Below, one piece after another: positions 38,424 through 50,490 of a DNA stretch of 64,000 nt (position 1 is its first letter; the number at the start of each line of letters is the position of its first letter). A model generated the notes under the pieces. That model was not told the DNA's origin. It was given only the letters and a program-made list of their open reading frames with translations, and did no database searches. The position numbers were made by a program, and so were the translations under genes. This DNA is from Thuidium tamariscinum (taxonomy: Eukaryota > Streptophyta > Bryopsida > Hypnales > Thuidiaceae). The DNA is taken from assembly GCA_947034885.2 (NCBI GenBank), contig OX344751.2, positions 6,634,001 through 6,698,000 of the forward strand. Direction: 5' to 3'.

Positions 38424-38455
<32 letters not shown>

Positions 38456-38640
38456 GCTATAGAGTTTGGAGTGCTTGATAAATTTGTGATAAAATTGTGA
38501 TACTTCAAATATTAAATTTTGAATGAAGCATCAAAATTATAGGTTGCAGCTTCCACTACTAAGGATTGGTAGTGGAAGCCACAAACTAAAATTTTGATTC
38601 AGAATCAAATTTTTGTAGTATCAATGGCTAATGATATATT
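37312..38640 (+). mobile_element. LTR-like retroelement copy, family B, second adjacent copy
   Basis: The module at 37312-37430 (TGTGTAAACAATTCTAACTCC, then GCCTTCCTAGCAGTGAAC) is followed by AAATCTCCATGGTTCC and CAAACATCATTATG, which match 48.2 kb. A TTTTG run at 38063-38085 and an AG run at 38424-38452 lie inside. The 3' end is uncertain. Confidence 0.45.
38424..38452. repeat. (AG)n dinucleotide microsatellite
   Basis: An uninterrupted AG repeat of about 14 units. Confidence 0.9.
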
Positions 38641-39099
38641 GGTGACTTCGTGTGACTTACCTATTAAATTCTAAGAGTCTCTAGACCGTTGTTACATTCA
38701 ATCGGCCATATTCTCTAGCTATAGTCAACCACACTCTAACTATAGTTCTAATCACCTATTATGTGATTTCCAAGTACTGACTCTCCATCCATTGGCTTTG
38801 TCCCACCACGCGATGCTCCTCTGTTGACTTGACTCTTTGTATGAGTACTAGATGATTAGATGTCATTATTAATGCTCAATTTAGTGGGTTTTTTAAAATT
38901 GTTTTAGAACATCTCAGAAAAAAATTTATAAGTAATTTTATATATTTTAGTGTTAGTTAGTTGGTAGTTTTATATATCAATAATGACTTTTGAGCCAAAT
39001 GTTTGTGAATTTGATGAAAAATGTGATTTAAAAGAAGATAGGTAAAATAGAAGTGTGTAGTTAGAAGCTTAGAGGAGAGAAGGATATTAAAATTCAAAA

Positions 39100-39660
39100 A
39101 TATCTCTTACATATAAAGTGTAAGAGAAATAAAAAATATGTAACAAATAGATGAGTTAAAGTCCAAAGTTCTTATATGTAAGATGTAAGAAGTGTTAGGT
39201 GTAAATGTAAGAGAAATTAAAAGTATGTAAAAAGTATGTGAGTCAAAATTTAAAGCTCTTACATGTAAGATGTATGAGGTGTTAAGTGTAAATGTAAGAA
39301 GAGTTAGAAGGAAATGAGTGGTGAGATACTGAGATAGTGAAATCAAAGTCCAAATTTTTTGTAGATGTAAGGCGTAAAATGTAAAGTGTAAGAAGAGGGG
39401 AGGTGAATTCATTGCCAAAATCAAGATGGGAGCTTGAAATCAAGGCCTAAAGAAAAAAAAAAAAGTGATTGAAAAGTTCAATGAAAATTTGCAAAAATTA
39501 TGTAAAAAATGAAGAAGGTCAACAAACACACCATTCTTTTGCTAAAGAGCTTGTTCACATATGCATTGAAGATCATATAGCTTCTCTACTAGTTCACTTT
39601 ACCTCTCCTAGTCTCCTTCCTCCTCATCTTCATTTCAAAATTATTTTAGAGATAGTAGAT
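39100..39660 (+). repeat. Inverted-pair repeat, left arm (partner 45680-46110)
   Basis: Left arm of an inverted pair. It carries several CTTACATGTAAG-type palindromes and a run reading ATGAAAATTTGCAAAAATTATG, then CAAACACACCATT and CATATGCATTGAAGATCATA. The partner on the minus strand has the same order. The frames on both arms (39469-39678 plus and 45559-45828 minus) encode similar peptides (KICKNYVKNE, HICIEDHIA) only because of the duplication. Confidence 0.75.
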
Positions 39661-40600
39661 GTTATAGTAGGAAAGTGAAGGATTTTTTTTTCGTTCCTCC
39701 ATATTTTCTCATCTTTGACTTCTAGAAAGATTTTCAATAGAAAATGAAACCTTTGAGGGTAGGAGTATCATATTTTTATCTCCTTAAAAAGCTTAGATTC
39801 ACATAATTTGGATAAGTATTATAAGAGTTATTCAAGTTTAATTAGAAGAAGGTTAACTACTAATAATTAACATTCGTCGAGACTTTGAGCAGACATAACG
39901 TCCTATATGTTGTATATTTTTTAATGAAACTTTGTAGAAAAAATAGATATTGCTCTTAAGTTTTTGAAAAGATTTAATTTGATTCATTTAGAGTAAGTAA
40001 GAGAAAGTTATGAGTGTTTGAGTGGCTGGAGGTTTACACTCTTGTTATAGGTTGTATTGTAGTTTTTTTGAGGGTTTTTTTAGCTTTCATTCGTCTTCTA
40101 TATTTTTTGACTTCTCATAGGTATTAGATTGAAAATTGGTGAAAACTTTGAGAATGAGTAAGGATTTATAAAAGCCAAATCAAGCTCAATTTAGCTTTAA
40201 AACGAGATTGTGGGGCCTTGTGAGTGCCCATTTGATCACTCATAACTCAAAAATTGTTTTTTTTGGATTTTATTAGTTTTGAGTGTAGTTTTATTTACAA
40301 AAAGATAAAAAAAGAGTAAATAACCATAATAGAGATGTCACATATCAATATAGCAAAAGGTCCTAATGGGGCATTTTTCTTCAAATGTAACCAAATCCTA
40401 CATATAGATAGGGTAAAAACTCAGAAATTGTACAAAATAAACATATATAGTAGAAAATGCCTAATTTTTTACACTTATTGTGAAATGAGACGCAAAAGAG
40501 CTAACTTGGTTCAAGGGAATCATGTGAAAGCCCTTAGATTGATTTTCAAAGATAGGTTTCAATTTTTTCATTCCATCGATGAAATAGTAGAAACCCCAAA
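39661..40600. other. AT-rich DNA between inverted arm and LTR-like copy
   Basis: The plus-strand frame 40335-40613 (92 codons) has no recognised motif. No other feature is supported. Confidence 0.3.
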
Positions 40601-40619
40601 TATTAGCTTATAGGTGAAA

Positions 40620-42130
40620 GAAATTCAAATGGAGCGACGAAGGGCATCTACGACCTTATTACAATGACTTGAGGTGAAAATCATTCCAAGAGTTCAACGG
40701 CGCAATCGGTTTGCCCAAATTCCCTTTTGGTTGAAAGATTCCCTAATTATCGAAAGCTAAAGGAGATAGCGGGATTTGATTCTCCTTCTTTAGATGTGCA
40801 AAGTGGAAATATAAATTTGAACATCTCTTGAGGAATTCCATGAGAGGTTTCTCAAAAAATCTTGGTTTTTTCTGATCATTTAAAAATCTTTTTCCGAGTG
40901 GTCAACCGCCAAAATTTAGTATGATAAATTCATGAAAATTACCTTAGATGCGGTAAAAATCTCACAAAAAATAATTATAGTTTTTTTTATGTTCATAAAG
41001 AGCCCCAACAAATTTGGTGACTTTTTGATTGCGGGAGATGCCAAAATTAGCAACATCTTCTAAAATCGGCAATTTTAAAGTTTAATTATTGAGTTGACCG
41101 GCATATCGGGAACAGACAACCTTAGAATAAAACAAACTTAGGGTCTTTTCTTACTCCCTCGAATCTACTTAGGAGCCTAGGCTAGTTACTTTTTACAAAA
41201 AAGATAAACTCCAAAACTTAGGTTTTTATCCCATTTTGAGTTTCCAGTTGCCGCTAGGATTCTTTGAGTTTGTGAGGTAGAAAAAGGAGGTGAAGGGTCT
41301 CATAGACTAAAAATGGCCTTCTGAAGCCAATGGCACAATCTGTTTATGATTTGGAGTTAATCTCCAAAAGTTAGAAGTTAGGATCAACGTAAAAGTGAAA
41401 AATGGGAAAAAATTAGTTTTTACTAGTTTAAACTAGTTTCCTAGTAGGTAATTAGGGGGGGGTGACCCTTGGCTTTGAGTATAATAGGGGTCTCTCTTCT
41501 CTCTCATTCCACCCCTTTGTAACCATTATTTTTTGTAATCTTCACACGTTGATCCACTTGGGTCATTTTTTGGTTTCAAATTTGTAAAACGTGTGTTTTT
41601 TTGGCTTAGTTGTTGCTATTTGAAAAGCTTTGAAGGACTTTGAGGTTCCTTCAAAGCTTTGTGAACTTATCATGTGTTTTGATGAAGTTTTTGTATACTA
41701 ATTGTATCCTTCTAATTTTTGTACTAATCCTAGAGATACCCCCCTTCGTACCTTGGCGATGCCGCTTAGGGGGGGCCTCTAGTGTTTAATTGTGAGTTCT
41801 TGTATACTAACAACTTGTACTAACCATGCTCATATCGTTATAAGTTGTATTAACAACCAAACTAACCTTCGTACTTGTTCATAATTGTTTTTGTTTGTAT
41901 TTTTCTTGTCCACATTTTTCTTGCCCCATTTGGGACGGCGGAGCTATCGCTTCAAGCCAAGTTTTTAGTCCTATTTTTTATTGTCTTCTTTGATTGTTGT
42001 CAAAATTGGGACTTGAATCCCCCTAGGCAGCGAAGCTTTGCTTTTAGCCAAAATTTCTGTGTTTTGTTTGATCTAAAGGTCTCCATTTTGGGGGGTTTCT
42101 CCATTCTTTTAATTTAGAAAGGAAAACTAG
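40620..42130 (+). mobile_element. LTR-like retroelement copy, family A-related, plus orientation
   Basis: The conserved middle block (AAATCTCACAAAAAATAATT, GAGTTGACCGGCATATCGGG, TTCTGAAGCCAATGGC) is followed by a TATA-like TATAATA at 41480-41486. A region with an inverted pair, CTTTGAAGGACTTTGAGG then CCTTCAAAG, lies near 41630. The plus frame 41875-42117 has no recognised function. The 5' part is missing or diverged. Confidence 0.55.
41480..41486 (+). promoter_or_regulatory. TATA-like box in LTR-like copy
   Basis: GAGTATAATAGGGGTCTCTC lies at the position equivalent to the TATA boxes at 21724 and 26095. Confidence 0.45.
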
Positions 42131-42238
42131 TTCCTTTAAAAATTAAACATTTTAAAGCTGAGTCAGAATTGTCACAGGGAAGTTGGAGTGAAAAATCTGA
42201 TTTTTCAAAGCATAATGGAGTGATTTGAATGCTAAAGT

Positions 42239-42600
42239 GACTAGTGAGGGAAGAAAAAAGAAATTCAAACTTTTTCTGAACTTGATCTAATTTGATTGAG
42301 GTTTAGAGAGGGCTGAACCTCCAGTCAACTCAGTTTGACCAAGGACCAGAGGGCTAAACCTTCCAAGGTACATCAGAGTAGAGTGTGATTGAGAAAAAAT
42401 CAAAGAAATCAAAAACTAGAATGACTAGTGAGGGAAGAAAATAGAAATTCAGATTTTTTTCTGCATTTGATTTAGTTTGATTGAGGTTTAGAGAGGGATG
42501 AACCTCTAGTTAACTCAGTTTGACCACTGACCAGAGGGATGAACCTTCCCAAAGTACATCAAAATGTGATTGAAATCAAAAGTTAAACACTGAGACTGAA
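42239..42600 (+). repeat. Tandem duplication, period about 184 bp
   Basis: Two units start GACTAGTGAGGGAAGAAAA at 42239 and 42423. Both continue with TTTGATTGAGGTTTAGAGAG and CTCAGTTTGACCA. The second unit is shorter at its end. Confidence 0.8.
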
Positions 42601-44960
42601 TGAGAGAGTTTAGAGATAGGAATTGAGAAGAGGAAAGGGCTGAATTTCCTAAAGGAGATGACTGGATTCAAAACACATCCTGTTGAAAATCAAATTGATC
42701 CAGTTGACCAAGATGGGGGTGTTGAACTCCTTTCGTGTTGCATTCAGCCTAGAAGCTCCTTCCCCATCTATGAATCTTTGGCTTTGTTCAAGTACTAAAG
42801 ACTTCCATCTGTGAAGCATTGGAATACCAAACTAGCAATTATGAACTCACAATCAAACATCAAATTAGAATTATAAATTAGCAACTTGGACCTTAGAGGA
42901 AGCATAGAAGAGCTTAGAAGAAGGATTGCCATCCATTAGAGCATATTAGACAAGTTGGATTTTGCTAAAAAGACAAGAAGAATTGCAAAGTTTGGATTAG
43001 AGCCATCCAAAAAGAATAGTTTGACTTTAGTTTTGTGTTTTGATTTTTAGTAGAAGACAAAAAGAAAGAAGAATAGTTAAGTTTAGTTTCCAAGATATTT
43101 GGTTTAAAGTAGTATTTCGAAATTTCCACTTATATTATTCTCCACGTATTAGGTAGAATATTGTATTTGACCAATATTCAAAATATCCCCCAAAACCAAA
43201 AAGAAAATTAGAAAAAAAAATAGAATTAAAATTAAATTTTTTAGTTCTGTTGGCTTATTGGAAGAAAAGACCAAGAATGACGCACGAGGTGGACTTCGCA
43301 ATTGAAACACCCCCAGTTGAGGTAAGGAAATAGGACATTTAATTCATTTTGAGTTTTTCATTATTTTTTATTCAAAATTAGTAGTTTAACCCCCAAAGGA
43401 CCACGGCCGTTTTCCAACCCAAAACCATTCAAAATTGCCATTTTTGCTCCATTCATCCATGAAAAACAAAAAAACAAAATTTTTCAAATCTAACCATAGG
43501 ATCTTGTACTTTACTTAGCTAAAATCATGTGGTGAAAATTTCATGAAGTTTGACCGTATAGATAGGAAGATATGAGCATTCAAAGTTGGAAAACAAAGTT
43601 TTCTTAAACTCTAGTTTGCAACTTCAAATGACTTTGTCCTCCATTTATATAATTTTTTTGCACTATAGACCTTGAATTAAGAAAAAAATTCTATTGAGAA
43701 ATTGAGCTAAGATCTTAAGAAAAAAAATTCACAAAATAAAGAATTTTTTTTCATTCTTTAAAAAATTGTCAAGTAGATGTAGGTCCAAGATTGAAAGAAA
43801 ACCTAAATTGCAAATATCTCATAGATGGAATTGAAACACAATAATCCCAATGGTGAGGTTGTTCTAGCAAACAAAATCAACCTTGTACAACAATTTTTTT
43901 TGAAAAATTGTGAAAATTGCATTCACAAATGAATCCTATAAGTTATTTTTTCAAGAAGATGCTTAGATTGCCCAAAAAACAAGATTGTTCATAACTTTCA
44001 CATTACTAATCCAAATGGAATGAATCAAAGCTTCACTTGTAGACAAAAATAAAATCTATAAGAAAAAAAAATTAATTAATTTTGAAGTTTTTGTAGATTT
44101 CTGCCCGGCGACATGAAAATTATGTTTAAAATGGCATAACTTTTGCTCCCGGTCACCAATTGAAAAAATATATATTCCCACAAAGCTAATCAGTTTTTCT
44201 ATCTTATCTGAAAATTTCAAGAAAATTCATTAAAAATTGAAGTCACAAGTACTTGCTCGAATTCTTAAAGTCCCCCGAGGGGACTCTTGGTCCTTTAGGG
44301 GTTAATTAAGATTGTTAAGTAGGATTGGTGTTAGGAGATTAGGAAGTAGTATAGTAAGTTGGCTTTCGAATAGCTTCAAATAACAACTTCAAAAGACATA
44401 AGGATTCAAGTAGTTTTTCTATAAGATAATTGTTATAAAAAATTTCATAAACAAAATTTAGAAGTTGTTTTGATATAAAAATCAAGGTTACAGATAGAAG
44501 TTAAAAATCAAAGTTATAAGTCAATTTCCTTGAAGTTCAAGATAAAATAAAATTACTAAAGTATTTTGATGAACCGATCAACGGTCAAAATTCTTTAAGT
44601 AATTTAGAATTTTATTTTTTCAAGTTAAAAAAATACTATAGAATTTAATTTCTACAAGTAATTTAGATTTTTACTTTTATAAGTTAAAAATTCTTTAGAT
44701 TTGAATCTCTACAAGTAATTTAGATTTTTACTTAAGAAATTAAAAGTCAAATTAATTTTTAAAAATTTTAATTAAATAAAACTAAATAAACATAAAATAA
44801 AATAAAATAAATATCAAGGGTTAGAAAGTTAAAGTACAAAAAATGACTATATAAAATTAGATCATAAAAGATAAGTTATTTAGTTTTATCAATGGAATGA
44901 AAATAAACCAAATTCTAGTAATAGTAAAAACCTTAGAGGCTTTTATCAAATATGGTCAAA
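42601..44960. other. Retroelement-like interior, AT-rich, no coding region recognised
   Basis: This lies between a plus-oriented LTR-like copy and a minus-oriented start module at 45089-44961. Near 44100 the minus strand has GGGCAGAAATCTAC and AAAGTTATGCCAT, faintly like the foldback arms at 58.3 kb. No protein domain is visible. Confidence 0.3.
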
Positions 44961-45089
44961 AGACCCATTGCTTAGAAGGCGTAATTAGATTACATAGTAT
45001 TAGACACCCATTAGATTTTAATTACAACCAAAACACAAAGAACTTGGTTGTGCATGCTATATTTCAAGGGTGGAAATAAAGCGCTCACA
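44961..45089 (-). repeat. LTR-start module, family A, minus orientation
   Basis: On the minus strand it starts TGTGAGCGCTTTATTTCCAC and ends GCCTTCTAAGCAATGGGTC. It matches the modules at 19533, 23196 and 29039 in order and length. Confidence 0.7.
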
Positions 45090-45679
45090 GGCCCATTGAA
45101 GTGAGAGGAGGTCAACTACCCCTCTTTTCTACAATAGTAAACTCTCTTATCTTTTTCTCCTTCTTTATATGTTAAGGTGAGGTGCACTTTTGTTCTTAAT
45201 TTAAGAAAAATAAACCTAAAAAACTTATAAATATGAATTAAATTTAAATTGAACGTTGGTTAGTTTGGGAAGCATTACTAAACATCTTAATCGTTTAACA
45301 ATTAAGAAATAAACAAACTATCAGACAACTAATTTCTTATTATAAAACTTTTATGTTCTTCTTTTAGTTGTAAGTATTTCTAAAAAAATTCACCAAGAAC
45401 TTGTATGTCAACTTTCAATAAACTAAAACAAAAAAAACAATATAAAACGAGTAGAACATTTGGGATTGATATAAATGGTGCATTTGCCGGGAGGTGGAGT
45501 TTCTTCTTGATTTAATAACATCCTTTGGTGTTTAGGAAACTTTCCAGTGAATGCCATTTCAATACACAAGAGGCCAGTTCTCATTTAACAAGAATAACAC
45601 GAGTAGAGGATAGTGAGATAAAAAAAATGTACATGTTTTAGTAGTTACTCGAGGTGGCACAAATACTAATAGAAATGAA
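45090..45679. other. AT-rich DNA, nothing recognised
   Basis: There is no supportable feature between the family A start module and the right inverted arm. Confidence 0.35.
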
Positions 45680-46110
45680 AAGACAGAAAGAAAGAATAGG
45701 GGGGAAGTAGAGTGAACTAGTAGAAAAGCTATATGATCTTCAATGCATATGTGAACAAACTCTTTAACAAAGCAATGGTGTGTTTGTTGACCTTTTTCAT
45801 TCTTTACATAATTTTTGCAAATTTTCATCTAACTTTTCAACCACCTTTTTTTTTCCTTTAAGCCTTGATTTCAAGTTCCTATCTTAACTTTAGCAATGAA
45901 TTCACCTCCCCTCTTCTTACGCCTTGTGCCTTATATTTTACATCTTATATCTACAAGAATTTTTGGATTTTAATTTCCCTATCTCTTTACTCATTTCTTT
46001 CTAACCCTTCTTACATCTACACCTACCTCTTACATCTTACATGTAAGAGCTTTAAATTTTGACTCACCCACTTCTTACATACTTTTTATTTCTCTTACAC
46101 TTTACATGTA
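45680..46110 (-). repeat. Inverted-pair repeat, right arm (partner 39100-39660)
   Basis: Reverse-complement partner of the left arm, sharing CTTACATGTAAGATGTAAG, AGAGGGGAGGTGAATTCATTG and CATATGCATTGAAGATCATA. The pair is separated by about 6 kb that contains retroelement pieces. Confidence 0.75.
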
Positions 46111-46626
46111 AAAGATATTTTGCATTGCAGAGGTTATCCAAACTGTTGGAGACTTAGCCTGTTCATCACCCTTGTTGACTTTGATTTCACACTGCCATCC
46201 ACTCCGAAGAATCCTTTGTAGCTCATACAGCTCAAAAACATCGAGGTCAGTAAGTAGAGAGCTCCGTAGTTTGAAAGACACTTGAACTCCGAGGATCCAT
46301 GACTTGCTAAAAAAATGTAAATTGGAATCAAACTCCCATAATATAGTACTCGTTTTGCAAGATGTAGTCAACTTTACAACAGCCAATTGTACGGTTAATT
46401 GGGTCAGTCGCAATGCTGCAAATTGTGGTGACAGGTTTGTTGACATCCAAATTGAACGCGAAACACCTATTAAACAGGAAAGCAAGTGCAACATTGGGCC
46501 CCAATTCGCACGAAGACGCTCATAATGCTCCCACTGGTCATTTGATTCAGAAGAAAGTTGAATGGCCATGAAGTGTAAAAGAGTGTGATTCAAAATCACT
46601 TCCCTAACTAATCCCATGGTCTTCAT
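46111..46626 (-). CDS. Unrecognised exon-like open frame, partial
   Basis: A minus-strand ATG at 46626 opens a frame that stays open past 46111 (174 codons to 46102). The base composition is more balanced than that of its neighbours. Codons before the ATG are also open and peptide-like (HLLGARFQL) back to a TAG, so the true exon may begin upstream, near a TTGCTTGCAG acceptor at about 46680. I do not recognise any domain. The frame runs straight into the inverted repeat arm at 46110, which suggests truncation by repeat insertion or a captured fragment. Short internal GT/AG pairs exist, but no intron model is convincing. It may be a real gene piece or chance. Confidence 0.3.
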
Positions 46627-46930
46627 TAATTGAAATCTTGCACCAAGTAAATGCTACCTCCCCCAAGGGTGCAAACTGCAAGCAAAGACAGAAATCCAAA
46701 AAGCAGAATACCCTCACCATAATGTGTTCTGCATTAACACGAACACAATATTTCATATTTTAATATAGAAAACCTAAACCCTAAACTTTAAACCAGAACT
46801 TAAAGACTAAACAGCAATTACTAACCGGGGCAAAAGAAGACGAAGATTTAATAGATCCCGCAATTGAGCATGTATCTAATACACATTATAAACTCAACAA
46901 TTAAGCAATGACATTAGACTAGGATTAAGG

Positions 46931-47521
46931 TGTGAGCGATTCTAACTCCACCCTTGAGCTAAAACTTAACACACGGGGTCTAATGGCAATTTTAAGCAGT
47001 AAACTCTAGGATAATCAAAATAAATGCGTTTCAAGCAATGAACACTCAAATGATGTGATTTATTCTTACAAAAATCTAAAAAGTGTAAAAGTAAATCTAG
47101 TTTGTAGGTTAATGGTTAGCTAATCAAACGTTAAAGTTTATGGATTCTAATCAAAGTTCTATCTGAACTTATCTCTAAATCTAATTTTAAGGTTTCTAAA
47201 ATGGTAAAGTACATGAAATTTGAAAATTCCCTTCAAAAGTTATGAAAGGATGAAAAACAAACCCTAAAATGTCTTTAGAACTTCATCCATTATTTAAAAA
47301 TAACAAATTAATTAGGTTGATTTTACCCCAAATTTTATCCTTGGGCTCCTGATGAACTCTAGGCTTAGGTTTAATTTTATTGTTGATTTTGGGCTATTTT
47401 TAGAAAATTTCATCCAAATGAGTTCTAACTTCATCCATCAATATCTCACTCAAAAATGAATGATTTTTCAAATGGAAAATGGTTTTAGAATCCTATTTAG
47501 ATTCTCTAAAGGATTCTTCAA
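46931..47521 (+). mobile_element. Family B LTR-like copy, truncated at a CACTA-like terminus
   Basis: It starts TGTGAGCGATTCTAACTCCA at 46931 and matches 35456-36060 throughout. Similarity stops exactly where CACTACAAAAAAC begins at 47522, as expected if a later element inserted there. Confidence 0.65.
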
Positions 47522-47889
47522 CACTACAAAAAACAGGGATATAAATGACTGCAAAAAATGACTGAAAATGAGTCATTTCGGATTGAGATGATTGAAAAAT
47601 GACTACAGTCATTGTGGACAAGTCATTCTTTAAATGACTGCGAGTGTATTATCACCAATCCATTTGGAAATTGGATGACTACAAGATGAGTCTGTCTAAA
47701 GGATAAAGAAATTTTACTTGAAAATTTTGTGAAAAGGGTGGGCAGTTGACTATTTTTAGGGGATTTTCACCTACGTGGCTTCCCACGTACGTTAATTTAT
47801 AAATCATTTTGTAGTTGCGGCATAGTTGAAGTTTTGGTGACATGTAAGTCCATTTCATCTAATTGTGCAGTCATTGTTCAGTTGTTAGG

Positions 47890-49420
47890 TGTGAGCGCTC
47901 CTAACTCCACCCTCGAGCTAAGAGTTTTTCACACGGGTCCTGTGTCTAATTGAGTTTTCTTTCTAATTGGGTGAAAAAGAAAGCCTTCCAAGCAATGAAC
48001 TCTTTTAGTCACGTTTTTTGGGTGTTTCTAATCTAATTTCGTGGTTATAATTCTATCTATTCTATTCTAAAATTCAACCAAGTGACCCTACTCTATTCTA
48101 CAGTTTTGCCTAAATCTAATTCCAAGCGTTTGGTAAAAAGAAACTTAACAGTAAAACAATGAGAATGAAAATCAAATGTGAGCGGTTTACCTCCTCTGCG
48201 TAAATCTCCATGGTCCCGTCGTCAAACATCATCATGTGTAAATATTCCCCTACGACCTCGCCATCAAAATCATCCCGGCTCTCCATCTAATCCATAGTAA
48301 TTTTCCACAACTATTGGTAAATTTTCTCCTAATTAAAAGAAACCACTGGAAGTTACGTAGATTCGAGTTAATTGCACATTCTCTCTTCAATTGCACATTC
48401 TCTCTTCTCCTAATTTATTGGTAATTGGAAAATGTCACAATATTTTGAATCTACTAAATATCTCGAATGATCAATGAAAATCCTATCTAATTGTTAGTAT
48501 TATTATCCTTTGATTAATTGAATTAGCAAATTAATTGAATTACGAATTTAAGAATTAAATTTCTCCTGATTTTGAAGTGATGAGTTGTTCTTTTGTTTTC
48601 TTTCTTTTGGCTTTCGTGAATGATTTGGAATTGAAATATTATCACCAACCCTAATTGATTCAATTTCTTGGTAATTCCCTACGAAATTGGTTGTCAATTA
48701 GTTTGGTTTTTTTTTTAGAATTAATTTAATAAAGAATTGCAACCAAATCTTTTATAATCCAATTAATTTTAATTTTTTTTAAATTCCTAAAGAAATTGGT
48801 TGTCAATTTGTCCTTTTTAATTTGGCTTATTAGGATTACTTTGAATAAAGAATTGCAACCAAATCTTTTATAATCCAATTAATTTTAATTTTCTCAAAAT
48901 TTCTAAAGAAATTGGTTGTCAATTTGTTGTTTTCCTTTTGGCTTATTAGGCCTAATAAAACAAAACTAAAAAAATCCAAACCTTCTAAGAATCTATTAGC
49001 CAAAGAATGTAGAACATTCCAAAAGACCGAGAACAATTTCAATAGTGTTATTCCAAATAAATGGATTTTTTATTCCCAAAGGTCAACCCCCAAGAATAAA
49101 GAATCCCACTCTATAGTGTTATTCCAAAGAAATTAGTTTTTTAATCTAATTTGTCACGGTTAGGAATCTCACAACCTTAATCTCCCCCTAGTTCTCTTTC
49201 TTTCTCATTCTTGTTTTGCAAGAGTTGTTGCAATTTTGAAAGTTAGAGTATGGCTATGGCGGTTGAGTTGTCGATGGTTGGAGAAATTATTAGATGTTGC
49301 AAATTTTGAGTTTTTTGATGGAAAATTGAAGTGAGAGGTTGGGAATTTCCCTTCCAACTCCTTTTAATTTGGTCAAAAATTTCAATGTTTGTAATGTCGA
49401 TTAAGCAAAAGGTTTGGTGT
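47890..49420 (+). mobile_element. Family B LTR-like copy nested in the CACTA-like region
   Basis: The start module TGTGAGCGCTCCTAACTCCA is at 47890 and GCCTTCCAAGCAATGAACTC ends at about 48003. It is followed by AAATCTCCATGGTCCC and CAAACATCATCATGTG, which match the 37.7 kb copy. A three-unit tandem repeat lies at 48683-48960. The 3' end is uncertain. Confidence 0.5.
48683..48960 (+). repeat. Three-unit tandem repeat of about 110-116 bp
   Basis: GAAATTGGTTGTCAATT occurs at 48683, 48792 and 48908. GAATTGCAACCAAATCTTTT follows the first two, and TTTGGCTTATTAGG follows the last two. Confidence 0.8.
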
Positions 49421-49440
49421 GAGAGTAAAACTTACTTTGA

Positions 49441-49735
49441 GTGTTTTCAAGTTGTAGTTTTGGTGTGAGTTTAGTCCCTGGACCCCGAGATCAGTCCCTG
49501 GACCTCCGAAATCAGCCCCAGAGCTTCCCCGAACTCAGCCAGAGCTTCCCCGAACTCAGTACTGGGCGCCCCCTTCACGCCCCCGGCCACCCAGCCGCGG
49601 CCACGTGGCGAGGCGCGGTTGGTCGGGGGTCCGTCCGTCCTGGCTCCTCCGTCCGTCCTTGCTGGCCCGTCCTTCAGCACTCCTGGCCCTTCCTTCAGCC
49701 TGATTCGGGCTGGCTTGGCCGGCCCTGGTCAATTT
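49441..49735. other. GC-rich, internally repetitive island
   Basis: About 290 bp of strongly GC-rich sequence sits in AT-rich DNA. Short direct repeats include CAGAGCTTCCCCGAACTCAG-type units and GTCCGTCC-type units. Open frames exist on both strands and in overlapping frames, which reflects GC content rather than a gene. Confidence 0.55.
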
Positions 49736-49739
49736 TTTG

Positions 49740-50490
49740 GTCTTTTTTGGACTACTAATCACCTTCTATTTTCTGGATTATCACTTGATTAAACTAAATA
49801 GATTTTGATTGACACTAAACGAATAATCAACACAACTAACTAATGGAAGAGGAATTAAGGGCTAGACTCAACTTAAAGGAAGTGAGCCATCCTTGCTACT
49901 TTTATCAATCTATAATCTTCCCACGGATGTCACGTAACCAAGTGTGAAAGGAAGGACGGCAACTTGCAACAAGAGATAATATAGAGAGGAGCCTTTCCTC
50001 TCTTTAAATCCTTGAGCACTTATCACCACCTTGCTAATTTCTCTTGGTAAACGCCTTTATAGTGTCTTGAATTTATTTTCTTTCTACTTTTGATTATAGG
50101 TTCAAAGCTTCGCCGTGTGAGGTTTTAGCAATAGTATTTTGACACTTTGATCGCAAAAGGAGATGCACATGACAGTGCTTAACCGGACTTTCACTTTAAG
50201 TTATCAAAATTTCCCGTATTTCAAGGTTTTGCACTCAAAGGAGGTACACATGACAGTGTTTGAACCGAACTTTGATGCTCTGCACTTGAAATTTCCGTTC
50301 TACGAAGTCAACGCAAGATCGAGGCTTAACCTCTTACACAAATTTTAGGAATGAAAAGTCAATTGAAGGGGCCCTAAGCCTTCAAAATTCCACAACAAAG
50401 TACATAAAAACTTGGCCAAACCGTTGGTCCAAGTGGTGCTCCAACCACGCCGGTAGCACTTAAGTGAAATAACAAAGTGTCGGTGCGAGA
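49740..50490. other. LTR-like interior, minus orientation, no gene
   Basis: This probably continues the minus-strand LTR-like copy below its promoter. GACAGTG with GAACCGAACTTTG-type repeats occurs near 50168-50275. The plus frame 50163-50348 has no recognised product. Confidence 0.3.

Noticed and set aside
39107-39678. Similar frames in the two inverted arms
   Set aside because: Similarity is explained by the duplicated DNA. The frames are short and bounded by stops in AT-rich sequence.
46765-46790. Telomere-like AACCTAAACCCTAAAC
   Set aside because: It is a single short match, not an array.
49441-49762. Three overlapping frames in the GC-rich island
   Set aside because: Low stop density is expected from GC content; the frames disagree on strand and have no domain.
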